Source of the DNA: CAYGLV01 sp964351025
GTDB taxonomy: Bacteria; Actinomycetota; Thermoleophilia; Gaiellales; Gaiellaceae
Direction: 5' to 3'
Assembly: GCA_964351025.1 (NCBI GenBank)
Contig: CAYGLV010000061.1
Location: 1 to 14,349 of the forward strand
DNA length: 14,349 nt
Below, one piece after another: positions 1-6,667 of this stretch (positions within the stretch are counted from its first letter, which is position 1; each line of letters begins with the position of its first letter). Both the position numbers and the translations under genes were made by a program. The notes under the pieces were generated by a model, which was not told the DNA's origin, did not search any database, and worked only from the letters and a program-made list of their open reading frames with translations.

Positions 1-2147
1 GGGGCGGTCGTCACGGGGGCGGTCGTCGGCGGAGGCGGCTCGACCGTGGGCGTCGGCACGGATGTAGCCGGCCGGACTCGTGGCTCCGGGTCGGCGGGCA
101 GCGTGACATCCTCGCTCGTCGTCACCTCGACCGACGGAGTCGTCGTTGTCGTCGGCGGCGCCCAGCCGAGCGCGTACTGACCGCGCGTGAACGGCTTCCA
201 CTCAGGCCACACCTTCGGCTCGCGGAAGTCGGAGGGCGGAGTGCGCACGAGCGCGACCTCCATGAACAGGCGCCAGATCGTCGCCGGGAAGGTTCCTCCA
301 GCGACGGAGATGCCGTGCACGTTCCGCATCGGGATCTCCCCCTGCGGATAGCCCACCCACACCGTCGTAGCGAGCGTCGGCGTGTACCCGCAGAACCAGG
401 CGTCCGCGTGCTCGTCGGTCGTCCCCGTCTTGCCGGCGGCCGGCCTGTCCAGCCTGGCTCCGGTTCCGGTTCCGTACTGGATGTTCTTCTCGAGAATCCG
501 CGTGACGGTGTAGGCGACACCGTCGGGGACGACCCGCGTGCGCTTCGGTTTCCCCCAGCCTGCGTCGGTGTCGGCGCTTCCGGTGGCGAGCACGACGCGG
601 CGGATCGCCATCGGCTCGGAATAGACGCCGCCCGCGGCGAGCGTCGCGTAGGCGGAGGCCATGTCGAGGGGTGACACCGCGAGCGAGCCCAGGCCGAGCG
701 ACGGAACGTACGCTCCGTCCACGTCGAGCGGCGTGCGGACGCCGAGCTTTGTCGCCGTTTCCGCCACGCGCTCCGGGCCGACGTCGAGGGTGAGCTGGGC
801 GAAAACGGTGTTGTCCGACGCGATCGTCGCCCGCTCAATGGTCGTCCAGCCCGCGTACGTGTGGCCGTAGGTCGAGACGTCCCAGGCCGGCGTCAGCGGA
901 TCCGGTTGGTAGCGGAACGGTGCCGAGACGTACGAGGTGGTCGCCGGGTTGATTCCCTGCTCGACCGCGGCCGTCAACACGAAGGTCTTGAACGTCGAGC
1001 CGGATTGGCGGCGCGCCTGGGAGGCGAGGTTGAACTGATTGCCCTTGCTGCCCGGCGTGACCGCGGTCATCGCGCGGATGGCTCCATTGGCGGGATTGAT
1101 CGAGACGAGCGCCGCCGCGGGGTCGTCGCTGCGATCGAGGGTCCGGCGAACCGCCGCCTGCGCCGCCCTCTGCAGCCGCGGGTCGATCGTCGTATAGACC
1201 TTGAGCCCGCCCGAGCGAACCGTCGCTGCACCGTACTCCGCGATCAGCTGGTCGCGTACGAAGCTGAAGAAGTACGGCTCGCGGATGCGCGTGTAGAGCT
1301 TGCCCGGCTTCAACGTGACGGGCTCGGAGAACGCGGCGTCGCGCTGCGCCTTCGTGATCTCGCCGCTCTCACGCAGCGCGTCGAGCACCTGCGTGCGTCG
1401 TGCGATCGCCTTCTCGAAGGCGTTGAAGGGATCGTACTCGGACGGAGCCTGGGGCAGCCCCGCGAGCAGCGCCGCCTCGCCGAGCGTCAGCTCCTTCGCG
1501 TGCTTCGCGAAGTAGGTCTGCGCGGCCGCCTCGATCCCGTAGGCGAGGCTCCCGTAGTAGACCTGGTTCATGTAGGCGGCGAGGATCCTGTCCTTCGACC
1601 ACGCACGGTTCAGCTTCACCGCGAGGCAAGCCTCCTTGAGCTTCCGCTGGACGGTTCGCTCCCGCGAGATGTAGAGATTGCGGACGAGCTGCTGCGTGAT
1701 CGTCGAGCCGCCCTGGACCACCTTCCCCGCTTTCACGTCGGCCCAGAGCGCGCGGGCGATCCCCTCCGCGTCGATGCCGCCGTGCTCGTAGAAGCGACGG
1801 TCCTCGATCGCGACGGTCGCCCTGGCCATCCACTCGCTGATCTCGCCGAGCTCCACCGGCTGCCGGTTGCGCTCTGCCGGAATCGCTCCCAGCAGCGAGC
1901 CGTTGGCTGCATAGACGAACGAGTTCTCGCCGATCGCGACCGGCCGCAGCGCGTTGAGATCGCAGGAGGCGCTGAAGGCGACCGTACCCGAGACGGCGGC
2001 CGCGGCCACGCCGCAGACGAGAGCGATCACGAGAGTGCCCGAGACGAGCGCGCTGCGCCGGTGCCGGCCGCGCCCGCGGCGGCGCTTGCGGCGCAGGCGA
2101 ACGACGGGATCGTCGTCGAAGGGGTCGGGGCGGCGGGTGGGGGTCAT
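1..2147 (-). CDS. Class A penicillin-binding protein (PBP1A-like), C-terminus cut by window edge
   Basis: Bifunctional peptidoglycan synthase: a glycosyltransferase that polymerises lipid II and a transpeptidase that cross-links stem peptides outside the membrane. I see 715 codons with no stop. A short basic cytoplasmic tail (KRRRGRGR) is followed by one membrane segment at about residues 29-60. The glycosyltransferase domain has the EDRRFYEHGG motif with catalytic Glu115, then GGSTITQQL. The transpeptidase domain has the active-site STFK (Ser384), SDN (444-446) and KTGTT (from Lys573). After the last domain comes a Thr/Pro-rich tail (WAPPTTTTTP and on), common in actinobacterial PBPs, and the window ends inside it. 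The ATG at 2147 has a GAGG Shine-Dalgarno seven bases upstream (2155-2158). It is divergent from the CPBP gene. Function is certain at family level; which PBP1 paralogue it is cannot be told. Confidence 0.95.
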   Translation of the reverse strand, partial: MTPTRRPDPFDDDPVVRLRRKRRRGRGRHRRSALVSGTLVIALVCGVAAAAVSGTVAFSASCDLNALRPVAIGENSFVYAANGSLLGAIPAERNRQPVELGEISEWMARATVAIEDRRFYEHGGIDAEGIARALWADVKAGKVVQGGSTITQQLVRNLYISRERTVQRKLKEACLAVKLNRAWSKDRILAAYMNQVYYGSLAYGIEAAAQTYFAKHAKELTLGEAALLAGLPQAPSEYDPFNAFEKAIARRTQVLDALRESGEITKAQRDAAFSEPVTLKPGKLYTRIREPYFFSFVRDQLIAEYGAATVRSGGLKVYTTIDPRLQRAAQAAVRRTLDRSDDPAAALVSINPANGAIRAMTAVTPGSKGNQFNLASQARRQSGSTFKTFVLTAAVEQGINPATTSYVSAPFRYQPDPLTPAWDVSTYGHTYAGWTTIERATIASDNTVFAQLTLDVGPERVAETATKLGVRTPLDVDGAYVPSLGLGSLAVSPLDMASAYATLAAGGVYSEPMAIRRVVLATGSADTDAGWGKPKRTRVVPDGVAYTVTRILEKNIQYGTGTGARLDRPAAGKTGTTDEHADAWFCGYTPTLATTVWVGYPQGEIPMRNVHGISVAGGTFPATIWRLFMEVALVRTPPSDFREPKVWPEWKPFTRGQYALGWAPPTTTTTPSVEVTTSEDVTLPADPEPRVRPATSVPTPTVEPPPPTTAPVTTA

Positions 2148-2183
2148 GCATGCGCCTCGCGGACGAGCGTCCTCTCGCTTCTG

Positions 2184-2189
2184 ATGCTA
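2184..2189 (-). promoter_or_regulatory. Possible -10 element for the PBP gene
   Basis: TAGCAT on the minus strand fits the TANNNT pattern and lies about 37 bases upstream of the PBP ATG, leaving a leader of roughly 30 bases that carries the GAGG ribosome site. No convincing -35 was found. In GC-rich DNA one hexamer is weak evidence. Confidence 0.3.
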
Positions 2190-2297
2190 GCCCAGGCCGA
2201 TCGGCGATTCGCGCTCACGAGACCGCTTTCGACAAGCGGGGCGGGGTTCCTCAAAGCGGCAGCGGCCCTCGCGGCGCATGCCGAGACCGTGTCCGTG

Positions 2298-2341
2298 CTC
2301 TGCCCTGCCGGCAGAGTAGGCGGGGCTATGATCGGCCTCTG
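2298..2341 (+). promoter_or_regulatory. Putative leaderless promoter with palindrome for the CPBP gene
   Basis: TATGAT at 2327-2332 is a good -10 match and ends nine bases before the GTG start at 2342. Transcription would therefore begin at or next to the start codon, giving a leaderless mRNA; no Shine-Dalgarno sequence is visible. An inverted repeat, CTCTGCC (2298-2304) and GGCAGAG (2310-2316), with a perfect 10-base palindrome CTGCCGGCAG at 2305-2314, sits just upstream over the expected -35 area. It could be an operator. Both roles are inferred. Confidence 0.4.
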
Positions 2342-3016
2342 GTGACGACCGGTCAAACGTCGGTAGCGGAGCCACGGCGGGCGATCGAGTGGGCGCTCCT
2401 CGCGCTCGCGCTCGCGGTGCTCGGCTACGGCAGCCGGATTCTCGGCAGCGAGCCGGCCAAGGACATCGTCTACCAGTACGCCTTCGGCTATTCGGCGCTC
2501 GTCCAGTATGGGCTGATCGGCGCGCTCATGCTGGGAATTGCCAGGCGGTCGCCGAAACCCGAGCTCTTCGGATTGCGGCTGCCCACGCAGAAGTGGCGGG
2601 CGGCGGGGCCGGCAGCGGCAGCCTTCGTCGCGATCTTTGTCGTCGCGGTCGTGCTCGAACGCCTCTTCCACGCCGGGGAGGAGCAGGGGCTGACGCCGAG
2701 CGGCTGGGACTCGACGCGGGCGGGCGCCTTCGCATTCAGCTTCGTGGCCGTCGCGGTGCTCGCACCCGTCACCGAGGAGCTCCTCTACCGCGGGCTCGGC
2801 TACTCGCTGCTCGAGCGCTTCGGCGCCCTCGCCTCGATCGGCCTCACGGGGCTCGCCTTCGCCGCGGCACACGGGCTTCTGGCCGGACTTCCGACTCTGT
2901 GGTTCTTCGGCTGCGCGCTCGCATGGCTGCGCGTGCGGACGGGAAGCGTCTATCCGGCGATCGTCGTGCATGCGCTCTTCAACGGGCTCACGCTGGCCGC
3001 GGCCGTCGCGACGTAG
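2342..3016 (+). CDS. CPBP-family intramembrane metalloprotease (Abi/CAAX protease family)
   Basis: Integral membrane protein of 224 residues with all three family motifs in order: EELLYRG (EExxxR, Glu145-Arg150), FAAAH (Phe173-His177) and HALFN (His210-Asn214). These supply the glutamates and histidines of the presumed metal/active site. The rest is mostly hydrophobic helices, at about 17-31, 48-62, 84-103, 126-143 and 158-183. Members include eukaryotic-type CAAX prenyl proteases and bacteriocin-immunity proteins, but bacterial substrates are mostly unknown and I assign none. The frame is open far upstream (to 2150), but GTG 2342 is preferred because it lies nine bases after a TATGAT and gives a normal N-terminus. 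The ATG at 2328 is in another frame. It is transcribed head-on to replication if oriC is at about 9 kb. Confidence 0.88.
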   Translation: MTTGQTSVAEPRRAIEWALLALALAVLGYGSRILGSEPAKDIVYQYAFGYSALVQYGLIGALMLGIARRSPKPELFGLRLPTQKWRAAGPAAAAFVAIFVVAVVLERLFHAGEEQGLTPSGWDSTRAGAFAFSFVAVAVLAPVTEELLYRGLGYSLLERFGALASIGLTGLAFAAAHGLLAGLPTLWFFGCALAWLRVRTGSVYPAIVVHALFNGLTLAAAVAT

Positions 3017-3109
3017 AGAGACCGTCGCTCGCTCGATCGTCGTCCGGGCGGCGCGGCGCCCATGAGGCTAGGCTCACATCTCCGCCGGCACCGATCGCGA
3101 AGGACGGTA

Positions 3110-3406
3110 GTGAGCCAGGAGAGCGACCCCCGCATCGAGCAGCTCAGGGAGCAGGTCTCGGAGAACGACCGCGCGCTGGTCGAGATCTTCAACCGGCGCC
3201 TCGAGCTCGTCGCGCAGATCAAGAGCGTCAAGCTCGGGCGAGGAATGGCCTTCGTCGATCCCGAGCGCGAAGCGTCGATGCTCCAGTCCCTCCGCCAGGC
3301 GAACAGCGGGCCGCTCTCCGAGGAGGGGCTGCGTGAGCTCTACGACACCGTGCTCGACCTCACCAAGCGAGAGGTCGCGCTCGGCGAGGGCAACGCGGCG
3401 AGCTAG
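3110..3406 (+). CDS. Monofunctional chorismate mutase, AroQ type
   Basis: Converts chorismate to prephenate, the first step toward phenylalanine and tyrosine, in the cytoplasm. From the GTG at 3110 the protein has 98 residues, the usual size of an all-helical AroQ mutase. Arg13, Arg30, Lys41, Asp50, Arg53 and Glu54 match the E. coli P-protein active-site set (R11, R28, K39, D48, R51, E52) with constant spacing. The C-terminal Ser and Gln are less clear; a Thr85-Lys-Arg-Glu88 stretch lies there. GTG 3110 is chosen because AGGA (3101-3104) is upstream and the alignment starts at Ile9. An in-frame ATG at 3062 would add 16 basic residues unlike the family. A TAGGCT (3069-3074) might be its -10. 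Its stop overlaps the stop of the opposite-strand DUF151 gene. It may be co-transcribed with the CPBP gene. Confidence 0.85.
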   Translation: MSQESDPRIEQLREQVSENDRALVEIFNRRLELVAQIKSVKLGRGMAFVDPEREASMLQSLRQANSGPLSEEGLRELYDTVLDLTKREVALGEGNAAS

Positions 3407-3966
3407 TCCTCCTCGTCGCCGTCGGGCTCGTCGGCGGCGGCGAAGTCCTCAGGCGTGACGGTGTCGAGAAACTTCCGGAACTCGGCCGGGTCGAGATCGG
3501 AGAGCGCCGGCCGGCGCATCAGCTGTTCCTCGTCCACCTCGTCGCCTTCGAACTCGATCGCCGACTCCGCGATCACGTCGTCGGCGGCATAGATCTTCGC
3601 GTCCGCGCGGACCGCGAGCGCGATCGCGTCGGACGGCCGCGAGTCGATCTCGATCTCGGAGCCGTCCAGGCGCAGCGTGATCAGCGCGTAGAACGTGTTC
3701 TCGCGTAGCTCGGTGACCGTCACCTTCACGACCTCGGCGTCGAGGTGCTCGAGCATGTCGCTGACGAGGTCGTGGGTCATAGGCCGCGGCGGTGCTGAGC
3801 CCTGTAGCTTCATGAGAATCGAGGCCGCCTCGGGATGGCCGATCCAGATCGGCAGGAACTGATTGCCGTCGGCGGTCTTCAGCAGCACGATCGGCTGCTT
3901 GCCGATCATGTCGAAGCTGACCCCGTAGATGACCATTTCGCGCATCAGGCGCTGTCCTGCCCTCAT
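3403..3966 (-). CDS. Bifunctional nuclease domain (BFN/DUF151) protein
   Basis: About 187 residues. The BFN domain covers roughly the first 130 residues, with family hallmarks LPIWIGHPEA, a PRPMTHDL stretch, a TFYALI strand and SRPSDAIALAVR. An acidic tail follows (FAAADEPDGDEED). The closest relative I recall is the mycobacterial Rv1829 type. Plant members were reported to have RNase and DNase activity; the bacterial role is not established, so the name is by domain only. The start is uncertain: ATG 3966 has a GAGG six bases upstream, ATG 3945 gives the family-like N-terminus (MREMVIYGV) with AGGA nine bases upstream, and GTG 3978 and ATG 3936 are also in frame. The upstream 62-residue gene on the same strand ends 33 bases before 3966, so the two are probably co-transcribed. 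Confidence 0.85.
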   Translation of the reverse strand: MRAGQRLMREMVIYGVSFDMIGKQPIVLLKTADGNQFLPIWIGHPEAASILMKLQGSAPPRPMTHDLVSDMLEHLDAEVVKVTVTELRENTFYALITLRLDGSEIEIDSRPSDAIALAVRADAKIYAADDVIAESAIEFEGDEVDEEQLMRRPALSDLDPAEFRKFLDTVTPEDFAAADEPDGDEED

Positions 3967-3999
3967 CTTAACCCTCACCCGAGGGCGACCGGGGCGCAG

Positions 4000-4188
4000 T
4001 CAGGCAGCGGCCGGCGGCACGCTCGGCGGCCAGGCGGCCGCGGCGGCCACCTCCGTGAGCGGCGCGCGGACGCGCTCGCCGGTGACCGGGTCCTCGAGGT
4101 GGGCATGCCGCTGGGGCACGCTCATCGGCTCAAGCCCGCGCAGGACCCAGATTCGGCCGTTCCAGGTGACGTGGTCTCCGATCTCCAT
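4000..4188 (-). CDS. Small uncharacterised protein (62 residues)
   Basis: I do not recognise a named family. The sequence reads like a compact beta-rich domain: VTWNGRIWVLRGLEP, then MSVPQRHAHLEDPVTGERV, then an Ala/Pro-rich end. The pattern 'wnGr.y.L.G..P..v..r...LeD..tGe' is natural protein sequence, not the Arg/Ala/Pro-rich noise of shadow frames, and nothing competes on the other strand. Only a weak GGA lies before the ATG at 4188. It is the first gene of a likely two-gene unit with the DUF151 gene. It has no signal peptide or membrane segment. It may be a small nucleic-acid- or protein-binding accessory, but that is a guess. Confidence 0.6.
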   Translation of the reverse strand: MEIGDHVTWNGRIWVLRGLEPMSVPQRHAHLEDPVTGERVRAPLTEVAAAAAWPPSVPPAAA

Positions 4189-4285
4189 ATTTCCGCAGCG
4201 CGCAACGCCGCACGCCGCGCCTTCCAGGAATCGGCGGTTGGTCGGGGAAGCGCAATCCCTGAGTCGAGCGAGGCGCGCGCTCCGC

Positions 4286-4291
4286 TAGAGT
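4286..4291 (+). promoter_or_regulatory. Possible -10 element of the tRNA-Ile gene
   Basis: TAGAGT fits TANNNT and lies 12 bases before the first tRNA base, so the primary transcript would begin about six bases upstream of the mature 5' end. The same hexamer recurs before gyrB (13438-13443). No clear -35 is present. Confidence 0.4.
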
Positions 4292-4303
4292 TCTGCGCCG
4301 CCG

Positions 4304-4377
4304 GGGCGATTAGCTCAGTTGGTTAGAGCGCCGCTCTGATAAGGCGGAGGTCCGTGGTTCGAATCCACGATCGCCCA
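4304..4377 (+). tRNA. tRNA-Ile (anticodon GAU)
   Basis: A complete 74-base cloverleaf. The acceptor stem GGGCGAT (4304-4310) pairs with ATCGCCC (4370-4376). The D arm is GCTC/GAGC with an AGTTGGTTA loop. The anticodon stem CCGCT/GGCGG holds the loop CTGATAA with GAT at 4338-4340. The variable loop is AGGTC, and the T arm is CGTGG-TTCGAAT-CCACG. The discriminator base is A4377. The next bases are CCT, so the 3' CCA is not encoded and must be added by the CCA-adding enzyme. It stands alone, not in an rRNA operon or beside tRNA-Ala, and points toward oriC, opposite to fork movement. Confidence 0.97.
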
Positions 4378-4389
4378 CCTCGCACCCCT

Positions 4390-4420
4390 GGCCCGCCGGG
4401 CTCCCGCACGAGGAGCGGGC
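4390..4420. terminator. Possible bidirectional terminator between tRNA-Ile and parB
   Basis: The 44-base gap between two convergent genes contains overlapping GC-rich pairings: GCCC/GGGC (4391-4401), CCCGC/GCGGG around 4403-4419, and CTCC/GGAG inside. There is no T-run on either strand. The position fits termination but the structure is not a classic intrinsic terminator. Confidence 0.3.
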
Positions 4421-4421
4421 G

Positions 4422-5270
4422 CTAGAGCGCTTCCAGCGCCTCGGCAAGCTCCTCGAGCTGGGTCTCGCTCTCGAAGAAGAGCTCGACCCGGCCACCGGTG
4501 ACGCGAACGGGAAGTCCCGTCAGCCGCTCGGCGGCGGCGCAGACCCGCCCGGCAAGCGCAGGGTCCACCTTCGACGGTCGGGCCCGGGGCCTGCGGGCCG
4601 CGCCGCCGTCCTGGGCCGCCCTCTCGGCTGCCCGCACGCTCAGCCCGTCGCGCACAATCCTGCGCGCCAGCCGGCGGCGCGCATCGTGCTCCGGCAACGC
4701 GAGCACCGCGCGCGCGTGCCCTTCGGTCAGCTCGCCACGCGCGAGCATCCAGAGCACGTCCTCCGGAAGCTCGAGCAGGCGAAGCCGGTTCGACACCGAC
4801 GGCTTCGAGCGCCCGACGCGCTCCGCCACATCACCCAGCGAGAGCTCGAACTCGTCGAGCAGGACGGCGTAGGCGCGCGCCTCCTCGACCGCGGACAGCT
4901 GCTCCCGGGCGACGTTCTCCACGAGCGCCAGCACGAGTGACTCTCGATCGCCGGCCTCGCGGACGAGGGCCGGAACGGTGGCGATGCCCGCCTCGCGCGC
5001 GGCGCGCCAGCGGCGCTCGCCGGCGATCAGCTCGTACCCGCCGGCTGTGCGGGGCCGCACGACCACGGGAACGAGAACGCCCTCGCGGCGGATCGAGTCG
5101 GCAAGGCCCGCCCCGGACTCGGGCTCGAAGCGGCGGCGCGGCTGCCGTGGATTGGCGAAGATCGCCTCGACGGGGAGGTGCAGCAGCTCGGGCACGGTGT
5201 CGCCACCGCCGACCAGCACCTCCAGGCCGCGGCCGAGGCCGCGGCGGCCGGGATCAGGAGCGCTCGACAA
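4422..5270 (-). CDS. parB: Chromosome-partitioning protein ParB
   Basis: CTP-dependent DNA clamp that loads at parS sites, spreads, and acts with ParA to segregate origins. From TTG 5270 it has 282 residues. The N-terminus RRGLGRGLEVL is typical. The ParB/Srx domain has a Pro-rich NPRQPRRRF, the CTP-binding GERRWRAA box, and ENVAREQLSAVEEA (the usual ENxQR box with Ala for Gln). A helix-turn-helix lies in LSLGDVAERVGRSKPSVSNR, and a C-terminal dimerisation domain ends in ELAEALEAL. The start is inferred: the frame is open to 5396, inside parA, but TTG 5270 gives the family N-terminus and has AAGGTGG nine bases upstream. That makes it overlap the 3' end of parA by 17 bases. It is the last gene of the origin-left block. 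Confidence 0.95.
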   Translation of the reverse strand: MSSAPDPGRRGLGRGLEVLVGGGDTVPELLHLPVEAIFANPRQPRRRFEPESGAGLADSIRREGVLVPVVVRPRTAGGYELIAGERRWRAAREAGIATVPALVREAGDRESLVLALVENVAREQLSAVEEARAYAVLLDEFELSLGDVAERVGRSKPSVSNRLRLLELPEDVLWMLARGELTEGHARAVLALPEHDARRRLARRIVRDGLSVRAAERAAQDGGAARRPRARPSKVDPALAGRVCAAAERLTGLPVRVTGGRVELFFESETQLEELAEALEAL

Positions 5271-6009
5271 GTTCCATCGCCACCTTCCAGTAGGCCTCCG
5301 CGCCGGGCGAGCGGCGGTCGTAGGCGATCGCAGGGAGTCCGTGGCTCGGCGCCTCGGCGAGACGCACGGCGCGAGGCACCGACGTGGGGAAGACAAGGTC
5401 GCCGAAGTGCTCGCGTACTTCGGCCTCGACCTGGGCCGCGAGCCGCGTTCGCCCGTCCACCATCGTCAGCAGAATGCCCGCGATCCCGAGCCGGGGATTG
5501 AGCCGGGTCTTCACCAACTCGATCGAGCCGAGGAGCTGGGAGAGGCCCTCCAGCGCGTAGTACTCAGCCTGCACAGGCACGATCACGCGGTCGGCCGCCG
5601 CCAGCGCGTTCACGGTCAGCGGGCCGAACGAAGGCGGGCAGTCGAGAAAGACGAACGACCAGCGCCCGGTGGACTCCGCGAGGGCGTCGGCGAGATACCG
5701 CTCGCCGCCGGCGAGCGCCGAGAGCTCAACCGACGCCGCGGCGAGCTCGGGCCTCGCGGGCACGAGGTCGAGGTTGGCGAAGCGAGTCGGCTTCGCCAGC
5801 GTCGCCAGGGGCACACCGTCGAGCAGGTCGAGCGTCGAGGTGCCGTTCGCGCGCTCGCCGAGGCCCGAGGTCGCGTTCGCCTGGGGGTCGAGGTCGATCA
5901 CGAGCGAATGCTCTCCCGCCTCCGCAAGGCAGGCGGCGAGGTTGATCGCGGTCGTCGTCTTGCCGACGCCGCCCTTCTGGTTCGCGAGCGCGTAGATCCG
6001 GGCGGGCAC
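5254..6009 (-). CDS. parA: Chromosome-partitioning ATPase ParA (Soj)
   Basis: ATPase of the ParA/MinD group that binds DNA non-specifically as an ATP dimer and moves ParB-bound origins. It has 251 residues, the usual length of a short chromosomal ParA without an N-terminal DNA-binding domain. The deviant Walker A box is KGGVGKTT at 12-19 with signature Lys12 and catalytic-site Lys17. Asp39 and DPQAN (41-45) follow, then Walker B FVFLDCPPS at about 119-127. The GTG at 6009 starts immediately before the conserved RIYALANQKGG strand; a GGAGGG lies somewhat far upstream (about 13 bases). It overlaps parB by 17 bases, suggesting coupled translation. RsmG ends 44 bases upstream. Confidence 0.96.
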   Translation of the reverse strand: MPARIYALANQKGGVGKTTTAINLAACLAEAGEHSLVIDLDPQANATSGLGERANGTSTLDLLDGVPLATLAKPTRFANLDLVPARPELAAASVELSALAGGERYLADALAESTGRWSFVFLDCPPSFGPLTVNALAAADRVIVPVQAEYYALEGLSQLLGSIELVKTRLNPRLGIAGILLTMVDGRTRLAAQVEAEVREHFGDLVFPTSVPRAVRLAEAPSHGLPAIAYDRRSPGAEAYWKVAMELVERS

Positions 6010-6053
6010 CCCCCGAGCGTAGCCCTCCGGCAGGACGGCCCTGGACGCCTGCG

Positions 6054-6659
6054 CTACGCAAGCGGGCGCTTGCGGGCGGCGCCCGTGCGTCGAGGGAAGC
6101 CGGACGGCGTCGGGCCGACCTTGCGCAGGATGAGGAAGCCCGGTGGGCCAGCGACCAGCTCACCCGCCAGCTGCTCGGCCACCCGCGCGACGCGGTGCGC
6201 GTCGGCGCTCGGACCGACCCAGAGCACGACCCCGCCACCCGAGCGGACGAGCGGCAGGCACCACTCCGCGGCCACCGGCGGCGGAGCGAGGGCCTTTGCA
6301 ACTGCGACGCCGTACGTCTCCGCCTCCTGCTCCTCGGCGCGGCCTTGGACGACCCGCAGGTTCGGCAGCTCGCGCTCCCAGCGACGCAGGAACTCGCACT
6401 TGCGGCCCGTCGCCTCAAGCAGCGTCACCTCGCGGTCCGGCAGCGCGCAGGCGAGCGGGATCCCCGGCGAGCCGCCGCCGGAGCCGACGTCCACGACAGG
6501 CCCTTCGAAGCGACGCACGAGCGCGGCACCGGCGAGTGCGTCGTCGAGGAGCACGCGGCGCGCTTCCGCAGGGTCACGCAGCGACGTCAGACCCGGCGTC
6601 GTCACAACGGCCGCGAGCCACCGCTCCAGCAGTTCGGGGCTCAAGGCAGTCCGCCGCAA
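6054..6659 (-). CDS. rsmG: 16S rRNA (guanine-527-N7)-methyltransferase RsmG (GidB)
   Basis: SAM-dependent methylation of G527 in the 530 loop of 16S rRNA; in several bacteria loss of this mark gives low-level streptomycin resistance. It has 201 residues. The SAM-binding glycine motif VVDVGSGGGSPGIPLA lies at 55-70, followed by the LLEATGRKCEFLRRW strand/helix and an AVAKALAP stretch where the family has ARAL. A basic tail ends the protein (RRTGAARKRPLA). The start is uncertain: TTG 6659 lies eight bases after the jag stop, while TTG 6644 has a GCGGA upstream and gives 196 residues. There is no mnmG (gidA) partner, as is usual in actinobacteria. It sits in the block between jag and parA. Confidence 0.93.
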   Translation of the reverse strand: MRRTALSPELLERWLAAVVTTPGLTSLRDPAEARRVLLDDALAGAALVRRFEGPVVDVGSGGGSPGIPLACALPDREVTLLEATGRKCEFLRRWERELPNLRVVQGRAEEQEAETYGVAVAKALAPPPVAAEWCLPLVRSGGGVVLWVGPSADAHRVARVAEQLAGELVAGPPGFLILRKVGPTPSGFPRRTGAARKRPLA

Positions 6660-6667
6660 ACCGCGTC

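Noticed and set aside
1369..2151. Minus-strand frame of 260 residues starting four bases upstream of the PBP start
   Set aside because: It is one frame off from the PBP and has no motifs, while the PBP frame holds the Glu115, STFK, SDN and KTG motifs through the left edge.
861..2345. Long plus-strand open frame (494 codons) over the PBP gene
   Set aside because: Arg/Asp/Leu-rich with no family pattern, and it lies fully antisense to a PBP with all catalytic motifs. It is a shadow caused by high GC.
3062..3109. ATG 3062 as the start of chorismate mutase
   Set aside because: It would add 16 Arg/His-rich residues before the alignable domain; GTG 3110 has AGGA upstream and fits the family.
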